Assembly: GCA_037176705.1 (NCBI GenBank)
Contig: CM073886.1
Span: 128,122,001 to 128,186,000 of the forward strand
Length of the DNA: 64,000 bases
DNA from: Molossus alvarezi
Taxonomy: Eukaryota; Chordata; Mammalia; Chiroptera; Molossidae
Reading direction: 5' to 3'
A model generated the notes under the pieces. The model ran no database searches. It worked only from the letters and a program-made list of their open reading frames with translations, and was not told the DNA's origin. Below are positions 57,110-64,000 of the stretch, in pieces (position 1 is the stretch's first letter; each line of letters opens with the position of its first letter). A program made the translations under genes and the position numbers.

Positions 57110-59764
57110 CTACCTACATTTAATTGTTTTGTAATGTTTTAATGTGTCTCATTTAATATTTGTTTTGCAATATTTTAATGTAGCTCTTTAAATACTTTAT
57201 AATGCCTAAGTCATAATAAAAATATGCCTCAACATCATAGTTCAAATAGGACATAGCAAATAGAACGCTACAAAATGTCAAATTTTGGTCCTACGACAAA
57301 AATAAACTACCAGAGGATAATGTTTATAGTTTCGCCTTTCTCCAGCTCCTTCTATCCTGCTTAGCATCCAGTTATTTGTAACCAAATTTCTCTACTTCTC
57401 CACATTCTGAGAGGAGATATGTTCTCTTCTTGATTTCTCATTGTTTAGGAAGACAGATGTGCTGGCAAGACAAAAGGTGTTTGGCCGGGCTGGAGATGTT
57501 ATTGGCCACAGCTTGTCCACTGAAATTTTATACTAAGAGCCTGGAGAATAGAATGAAAAGGTTTCTGTTTCAATTGTAAGAGGTTATCATCAACTGGTAT
57601 TGGGTATGGAGAACCAGGCATTGATGAAGGGGATGTTAAAAGTGTCCGTGTGGGTTCAGTTGGGTGCGGAGGAGTCTATGACTTAACTTTTTCTTATTTA
57701 TGGTACTGAACTGTGGTACTTAAATGTACTCCACAAAGAGAAAGATCTATAGGACACCCTCGAATGTTAGCATTATCCATGTGTTTAAAATGGTTGCATG
57801 GTCTGCTATATCCTACCTTGGTATTAACTAGGCCAGGCTCAATGAAAAGACAAGATTTAATGAAAGTTAACTGGTAAATATTCAATGTCCTTAATAAAAC
57901 AAAATTAATCACATCATGTGACCAAACAGTCAAGCGTGACTAACTATAGTTAGTCCTTGATCTGTAAGAATCATGACTCCTTTCATTCCATGTTCTGTAG
58001 CTTCGAAGACATTTTCATATTGAATTATAAATTTTATTTGTAATAGGACAATAAGTTATCTCTAGAGACTCAAATTTCTATATCCCCCTTCTTGGTTTAC
58101 TCTACTTTCCAGATTTATCCCCATATTGATTTACAATCAATATGTATTTCTTTATAATCCAAAAATGTAATTAAAATGGCATACCAGTTTACCATTGCTA
58201 CTGTTTCTAGCATTTTACTGTTTCATCTTTATGCTCCAATGCCATGTTTTGGAAATCCCCCATGGAGATGGTTACCATGGATCATATCTCAGAGAAGCTG
58301 CTCTTCCAAGCACAGGTTCAATGACAGGAGATGGCTCTCTGCCTCCTCCGATACTACCCTGTGCCTTGCTTTCCAGGTCTGCCCTTCACCGAGGACTTGT
58401 TTAGACTCATTGACCAACGTAATTGAGTGTTTAAGGCAAAAACAAACAAACAAGTAAAAAACCTTCTTGTTCTTTAATTGACTGTGACTCCTGAAACTTA
58501 TGAGGGTTAAACTTTCACACAAGTCACTCTAGATTACTTGATACCTTTCCCATTTATAGTAGAATTATTCCACAACAGAAGATAAAGCTGTTCAATAAAT
58601 CAGACCACCTGAATGTGCTTAAGATATGTTTTCCACAAAATACCACACTTGGGCTTCCAGTAGGTCCTGCTCTGTGTGAGTCACCATGCCCTTCCCGTCC
58701 TTCTTTCTCATGCTACAGAGACCCATCAAGCAGCTACTCAGTCCCCCCCTAGCTGAGACACAGCCTTGGGTGCCTGTGTTTGGGAGCCCCTAGGAGCAGC
58801 GGGGCCAGTGGGTTGAAGGCAAAGGGCAGAATGAAGCCCTTGTGATGTTTTGGCTTCCTCCAAAAACCTGAAATATTCCTGATGCTCAAGGCATTTACTA
58901 CTGCCATAATGCCTAGTTTCTTCTACGCAACAATGGCTTTATTATCAGCTGCCTTTGACTTCGTTAAGATTCCTTCAGTGGGACACGCTGCTGCACCATG
59001 CAGATGAGTGGACTGAAGCGGGCGAACTCCCCACGCCAGCTTTTTCTTACACCCCGAGCCTCACCAGCATGCACGTGTGGGCTTACAAAGGGACTCGCTA
59101 AGTGGTTCTGGGCAAAGACGCTCACTCCTCCCCAAGTTGCAAAAGCCCTTTCTCTGCTGCTGTTTAACTTCACTTTGAAGAATGCTTCAAGTATGATTGT
59201 ATAGATTTCTCGGTGAAAAAAAAAGTCACACAAATTTTTTCCTGTGAATGACTTGGGGCAGAACACACTGACCTTTATAAATAACTTCATGTTTATTTTT
59301 CTTCTTTATTATGTTGCACTCAGAGAAAAAAAACAACAAAAACTCGGAATGAAAACCAGATTACCACTTAAACTGGAGGTACAGTGACTTCAATGAATCT
59401 GAGCATTTTAGGTGCTTGATTTGAAAAGCCCCCGTGAAAGTGATCAGAAACTTCTCATTTTGGTCCCACCAAAAATAACAGACGGAGCTTTTGTGTCGGG
59501 CTGTCTTATTGAACATGAAGACATTCAGAAGTGTTTTACTCCCTAAGTGTCAACAGTTGCCAAGTCCTGCAAGATCTAATAATAACAATTGTAACTAAGT
59601 CTGGCGTAGCGACATCTGTCACAGAAATCTCTTCCTTTTCAGCGACGTTACCAAATGCAGGCCGTAATGAACCATGTCATCTAAGAACGTTGGCAAGCCT
59701 CTCGGACACTGTTTCTTCGGCTGCAATGGGGAAAACATGGTCAGCCTGGTGGGGTCTTACACCC
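57109..59764. other. Nothing recognised
   Basis: Frames of 93 codons (58176-58457) and 108 codons (58964-59290, minus) have no domain and have overlapping frames on the other strand. No repeat named. Confidence 0.45.
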
Positions 59765-59990
59765 TGCTCAGTACCGTAGCAGGTGTTGCTCTATGCAGTT
59801 TGCAAACAGTGAATCCAGGCATCCTCACAATCACCCTATGGAGGAAATACTATTATTACAGCTGCACTTAGTAGATGAGAAAGCTGAGTCATGGAAAGTT
59901 ACATAACCTGCTCACAGTTCATGAGCTGGTGAAACCCAAGTAAAACCTGGTTAGTCTAGTTCTACGTCTGCGCTTTAACCACAATACTTG
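59765..59990 (-). mobile_element. MIR SINE
   Basis: The plus strand reads 'CATCCTCACAATCACCCTAT', 'GATGAGAAAGCTGAGTCATG', 'AAGTTACATAACCTGCTCAC', the typical reverse-complemented MIR. One of the better preserved copies. Confidence 0.7.
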
Positions 59991-60449
59991 GTGGGGATTT
60001 CAAAGAGACTATGCAGCGCAGTCACCGTAGCGTGCGCTCAGTGTGCAATAACCATCGTTCCTCTCATCACGGCTGTTGCAGCCCGCGAAACAAATCCCTT
60101 CTCCTCGGGTGCTGGCCAATCAAGATGAACGGAATCCTGCATCGGGATTGTTATCATCCTTTTGTTGCTACTTACTTTGGATCAAATAAATCTTTGACGT
60201 TAAAGACTGTTTCGTTTTCTGAAAAAGCCATAGAAGCATTTGAGATTTGACGTACCGTGTAGACACTGGGGTGTGGATAGAATTCTGAATTCCTAAAAGT
60301 GGAAGGGTCATTTTATGTATTTCTGTGTACAGATGATAAGACAGTTGTTCAATAATTAGTGTGGAAATTTGAGGAGAGTAAACTGTCTCATCAAAGTTAC
60401 TTTTCAGCCCGTCCACATGATTTTTATTTACTTGTTTGTTTTATTATTA
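59991..60449. other. Nothing recognised
   Basis: AT-rich, short frames only. Confidence 0.5.
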
Positions 60450-60666
60450 TTTTTAAATATGTCTTATATAGATTTTATAGAAGGAGGAAGGGAGAGGGAG
60501 AGAGAGAAACATCGACGTGAGAAACATTGATCGGTTGCCTCCTGCACACCTGCAACCAGGGGTTGAACCCGAAACCAGGGCATGTGCCCTGATGGGGAAT
60601 CGAGCTAGTGACCCTTCCGGTGGCACAGGATGACCTTCAGCCAATGGAACCACACCAGCCAGGGCC
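60450..60666 (-). mobile_element. Ves SINE, diverged
   Basis: Minus-strand copy with a shortened central body and changes in the head ('GATGACCTTCAGCCAATGGA'). No clear TSD, so probably older. Confidence 0.88.
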
Positions 60667-61724
60667 CTGCACGTAACTTTTAGAATCAATCACCTTAAAA
60701 ATCTGTGTGTCTTTCTACACACCTATTATATACTATACTGGTCTAACATTTTTTATAATACAGTACAGGAATTTTAATTGTAATTGTAATACAAGGGTGT
60801 ATAATTGACTCAGACAACCGAGCGTGCGCTGTATCATTTTCACTGTTCGATCAAATTGTTAATGAATATATTTGAAAGAACCGCCATAGAGTGAAGCCGC
60901 GGCCCAGGCGCAAGGTGGCGGGGACAACGGTGCAGGAAGTAACGTCAGATGCCTGTGCAGGGTCCACACCTTCAGGTTTCTCCTCGCGCAGCCCTTGAGC
61001 AGAAAAATGGCAGAAACCCCCTGTGCTGCGTGTCGCTGATGAGAGATGCGATCCTAAGGGTCTGCGTTAGGGCCATGCTGGACTTCGGTTGGCTCCCAGC
61101 CTGTGTTTTCCACAGGTCAAGTCAGGATGGAATTCCATCTCAAAGCACTAAGGAAAGAAGGACGTTACACACGGCATCTGCCCAAACCACGGCGGGCACG
61201 CGTTCTCTTTCGCAGGTTTCCATCTCGCTTGGGTGCAGAGGAGGGTAAGCATCCTGCTGGCCCTCTCCTCCCAGATGGCGCAGAGGAGGTAGGAACACAC
61301 TTCTTATAGGCTTCTTTCCTCCTAAGACATTGTGATAAATGGAAGCAATTAATATTAGCTTAATTGTTGTGTTTCTTGAGAGAACAAAGTTTAAGTAATA
61401 CTGAAAGATTAAAATTATATTGTGGCCAGATCAATTCACAGAATTTATTTCTTTTCTGTGGTAGATTTGAAGTGAAAATTCCCAACCATATAGATCTGCA
61501 TATTATGCCTTGCTTTTTTCTCATCATGCAATATAATCACAGCAATACAATTTGAAAAGCTGTCCCTGCATTGGCTGACGATATAGTTTATTTTACTCAC
61601 CCCATTGTGGAATGATTGCAGAGAGACATTTAAGAAATTGCTCTTACCACTAGAAAGTAATTAAATGGGCTGTGGAATTTGTTTCAATATTTTATGAGTG
61701 TACTTCACAGCACTGACCACTTTT
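60667..61724. other. Mixed DNA with a CpG-containing patch at 60890-61290
   Basis: The patch includes frames of 99 and 68 codons without a domain. A pyrimidine-AG junction (CTCTTTCGCAG near 61205-61216) and a GGGTAAGC at 61244-61251 lie in exon-like arrangement 30 bases apart, but the frame context is not convincing. Confidence 0.35.
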
Positions 61725-61946
61725 TGTTTTTTTAATCTTTATCTGAGGACAATTTTCCACTGGTTTTTAGGGAGAGAGAGAGAGAACCATTGATGTGAGA
61801 GAGAAACATCGATCAGTTGTCTCCTGTATGGGCCCCAACTGGGGACTGAACCTGCAACCCAGGTATATGCCCTGAACTGGAATCAAACCCGCAACCTTTT
61901 GGTGTACGGGACAAGGCTCCAACCTGCTGAGACACCTGGCCAGGCT
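61725..61946 (-). mobile_element. Ves-type SINE, diverged
   Basis: Starts with 'AATCTTTATCTGAGGACAAT' (the subtype-B-like 3' end) and has a subtype-A-like body. TSD GCACTGACCACTTTT (61710-61724) and GCACTGTCCACTTTT (61947-61961), 14 of 15 matching. The mixed character suggests an intermediate subfamily. Confidence 0.93.
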
Positions 61947-61961
61947 GCACTGTCCACTTTT

Positions 61962-63309
61962 ACAGACAGTGGAAATAGAATCCTTTCGTGGACTTGCAAG
62001 AAAAGCATTTCCGGGGACCCACGCATGGGAGGTGGAGGTTTTTGGTAAGATTTATGGGGGTTGAAATGGAAGACTGCCTCCAGGTTCCCAGTGTCTCATC
62101 TCGCTGTAAAAAAAAGTCTAGCTTTGTCTTTATCAAGACTAGAATAGGCCAGTGCCCAGAGATGCTGGGCCAAGCCAAGGCTTAGTCCGGTCAGCCTCTG
62201 TTCCTGGCTCTGCTCCGGCTGATGCTGTGCCCAGGCTTGTGCTCGGAGCCTCGGTCCCTGTGCCTGTTATGGAGAGAAAACCCATCAAGGAATCTTGCAA
62301 GAGTGTGTCACCAGGCAAAAGAGCAGGAGAGAAAGCTCCCCTTTGTAGACTGATTGTTTTATCTCTGGCCCAGCTGACAGTTCTCTGGGGGACTGGGGAG
62401 CTGGTCCTTCCTCCGTACACCAGGCTGGGAGGGTGGGGGTGTTAATCCACTTGGCAGGACAGTTCACACTCTCCGGAGCATGTGTGAAGCTGTAGCTTCC
62501 TGCACAGGAGGCTCCCTGATGTCTGATTCCCTTCGCTAGCTTCCATTATTAATATCTAACTACCTGTGTTAACATTTCCCCTGGAAATATCACACTCGTT
62601 AATACTTGGTCATTGAAGTAGGAGAACGTGGTTTTACAAAAATGAATTGAAAAGAAATGCTCTTCTTAAGAAAAAATCTGCAACACCACTCAGTTTCCAA
62701 AGACGACAAGAATTAATACGTCCTGTCTTTTTCCCTCAGCAAGAACAAACCAGGGTGACAGAAAGAGTAGCTTTGAGGGCGGAAAAGCAGAAGCAAAGTG
62801 AAAACACCATCTCATCACATGCCATGCGTTTTAGTCTTCCTGTTTTCCACGGACCATCAAAACGTGGCAAGACAAAAAGTAGAACAAAAAAGTAACTTCT
62901 CAAAGGAATATTACAATGCCTATCACTTAGCAGCTATGGCATTCCATTTGTTGACGAGAAATCTCTGTCTTCACGAAGAACAACTGCATCAAAAATATAT
63001 ATTTTTTGGCTTGCATAATCTAAAATAGGATCACTGATGGGACTGAGGGAGGGTACCTGGGCGTAATCACAGAAGGGAAGAGAAAGGAAGGAAGAGGGAA
63101 GAGCCAGGAGTATAACAGGAACATAGAAGCAGTTCAGAGCAAAGATGCCCCAGCAGATAGAAAAAGCAAATGCACACCAATCAGCCCTCTAATAGCAGAG
63201 AAACATGGAGCTGAAGATTGAAGAGCTATGAGCTCCATAAAGAGGGGGTAGGAAGCAACCAATAATTTTGTTAGCCCTAAAATGTCAATGGTATTGTTTT
63301 GTGTAGTTT
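61962..63309. other. Nothing recognised
   Basis: Plus and minus frames near 62.1-62.5 kb (93-97 codons) overlap and lack domains. GA-rich text lies at 63075-63110. Confidence 0.45.
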
Positions 63310-63400
63310 TTAAGTCTTGGGCTCTGGATTTAACTTGACTGAGTTGGCTATGTCTCTACCACTTACTAGCTCACTGTCCTTAAGCCATTATGTATCCCTT
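63310..63400 (+). mobile_element. Possible MIR 5' remnant
   Basis: 'TTGGGCTCTGGATTTAACTT' then 'TACCACTTACTAGCTCACTG' matches the MIR 5' part. Confidence 0.5.
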
Positions 63401-63434
63401 TACCCATTACAGACAAAAACGCTGCCTTCAGGCT

Positions 63435-63500
63435 TACTTTCTAGTGCAGAAGTTCACAAACATTTTCTGCAAAGGGCACATAGTATATACAGAGGTAGAT
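63435..63500. mobile_element. Possible hAT end fragment
   Basis: 'GCAGAAGTTCACAAACATTT' with 'CTGCAAAGGGCACATAGTAT' resembles the end of a Charlie-type element. Very short. Confidence 0.25.
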
Positions 63501-63639
63501 GAGAACTCCGTGCCAACATGTGTTGAGTATAACAAGCAGCAACAAGAATGTATAAATAATGAAGGCTGGAGCCCCTGAGAAGTTGTACCTCAGGCACTGT
63601 GCTGTTGGGACAGTCTTTTGAGTTAATACAGCTATTGTA

Positions 63640-63960
63640 ATAATCGTAACAGAGAAAGACAAGTACCATTTGATTTCACTCACATTTGGTATCTAATGAA
63701 CAAAATAAACAAAATAGAAACAGACTCATCACCGAGAACAGGCTGACAGCAGTCAGAGGGGAGGGCGTTGTGGGGCCGGGTGAAAGGTGAAGGGATTAAG
63801 CAAAACCAAACACAACCTCATAGCCACAGACAGAAGTACGGTGATTACCAGAGGGAGGGGGTGAGGGTACAAGAGGGAACAGGGGAATGGATAAGTGGTG
63901 ACGGAAGGAGACTTGACTTGGGATTATGGACACAATACAATATACAGGTGATGTATTTAA
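63640..63960 (+). mobile_element. Old L1 (L1MA-like) 3' end
   Basis: 'AACAGAGAAAGACAAGTACC' continues the ORF2 end, then 'ATAGAAACAGACTCATCACC' and 'GTGAAAGGTGAAGGGATTAA' are 3' UTR phrases. It shares them with the UTR of the HAL1-like copy at 55.8 kb. Confidence 0.7.
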
Positions 63961-64000
63961 AATTATTTTTAAATATGTTTTTATTGATTTTTAGAAAGAG
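63961..64000 (-). mobile_element. Ves SINE, cut by window end
   Basis: Only the tail and the first 'TTTTTATTGATTTTTAGAAA' part are inside the window. The orientation is minus because the poly-T side comes first. Confidence 0.75.

Overview
The window is nuclear DNA from a mammal, and almost certainly from a vespertilionid-type bat. About twenty copies of the tRNA-derived Ves SINE are present on both strands, most with clear target-site duplications (TSDs). They sit with bat-style L1 3' ends, a HAL1-like element, a SPIN-type hAT transposon (a family known from vesper bats) and the usual mammalian background of L2, MIR, old L1M and MaLR LTR remnants. Overall composition is AT-rich with CpG depletion. 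I see no bacterial or viral gene organisation, no tRNA or rRNA gene and no CRISPR array.

I found no convincing protein-coding gene. The open frames are short, unspliced and overlap on both strands. The longer ones are explained by a G-rich minisatellite (17.1-18.0 kb), L1 ORF2 (19.6-20.1 kb), L2 (38.5-38.9 kb) or GC-rich stretches with few stops. The window is best read as intergenic or deep-intronic sequence. One polar, compositionally protein-like ORF on the minus strand (17984-18331) is kept as a weak exon candidate.

Layout. 0-9 kb: a cut SINE, an old unnamed repeat at about 0.9-1.64 kb, AT-rich sequence, two SINEs, and a GC-rich stretch at 5.7-6.95 kb. 9-17 kb: an L2 split by a SINE, two more SINEs, MIR and L2 remnants. 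17-20.4 kb: a 0.9-kb minisatellite of about 45 units, a SINE with a long TC tail, and an L1 3' end with an intact ORF2 C-terminus. 20.4-28 kb: degraded L1M, a head-to-head SINE fragment, two SINEs, a short L1 piece and a GC-rich patch. 28.7-33.9 kb is the most structured part: a twin-primed (5'-inverted) L1 with a SINE inside it, a SINE nested in an older SINE, a 46-bp minisatellite, a MaLR-like LTR flanked by a ~95% identical inverted repeat, and a 30-bp-stem hairpin. 35-46 kb: L1M, L2 and MIR remnants, two hAT elements (one a SPIN copy inside a SINE) and an L1 3' end. 46-64 kb: further SINEs, a second MaLR-like LTR, Charlie-type hAT remnants, a twin-primed HAL1-like element and an old L1 3' end.

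The mobile elements act through L1 machinery (which mobilises L1, HAL1 and Ves) and hAT transposase. Nesting gives a relative chronology: L2, MIR, L1M and MaLR are oldest; Ves, HAL1 and the 3'-end L1 copies came later; and the SPIN copy inserted into a Ves SINE that was already present. Nothing here makes a strong case for a new biological system. The best leads are the long hairpin at 33.8 kb and the inverted duplication at 32-33 kb. Family names are from memory and were not checked against a repeat library.
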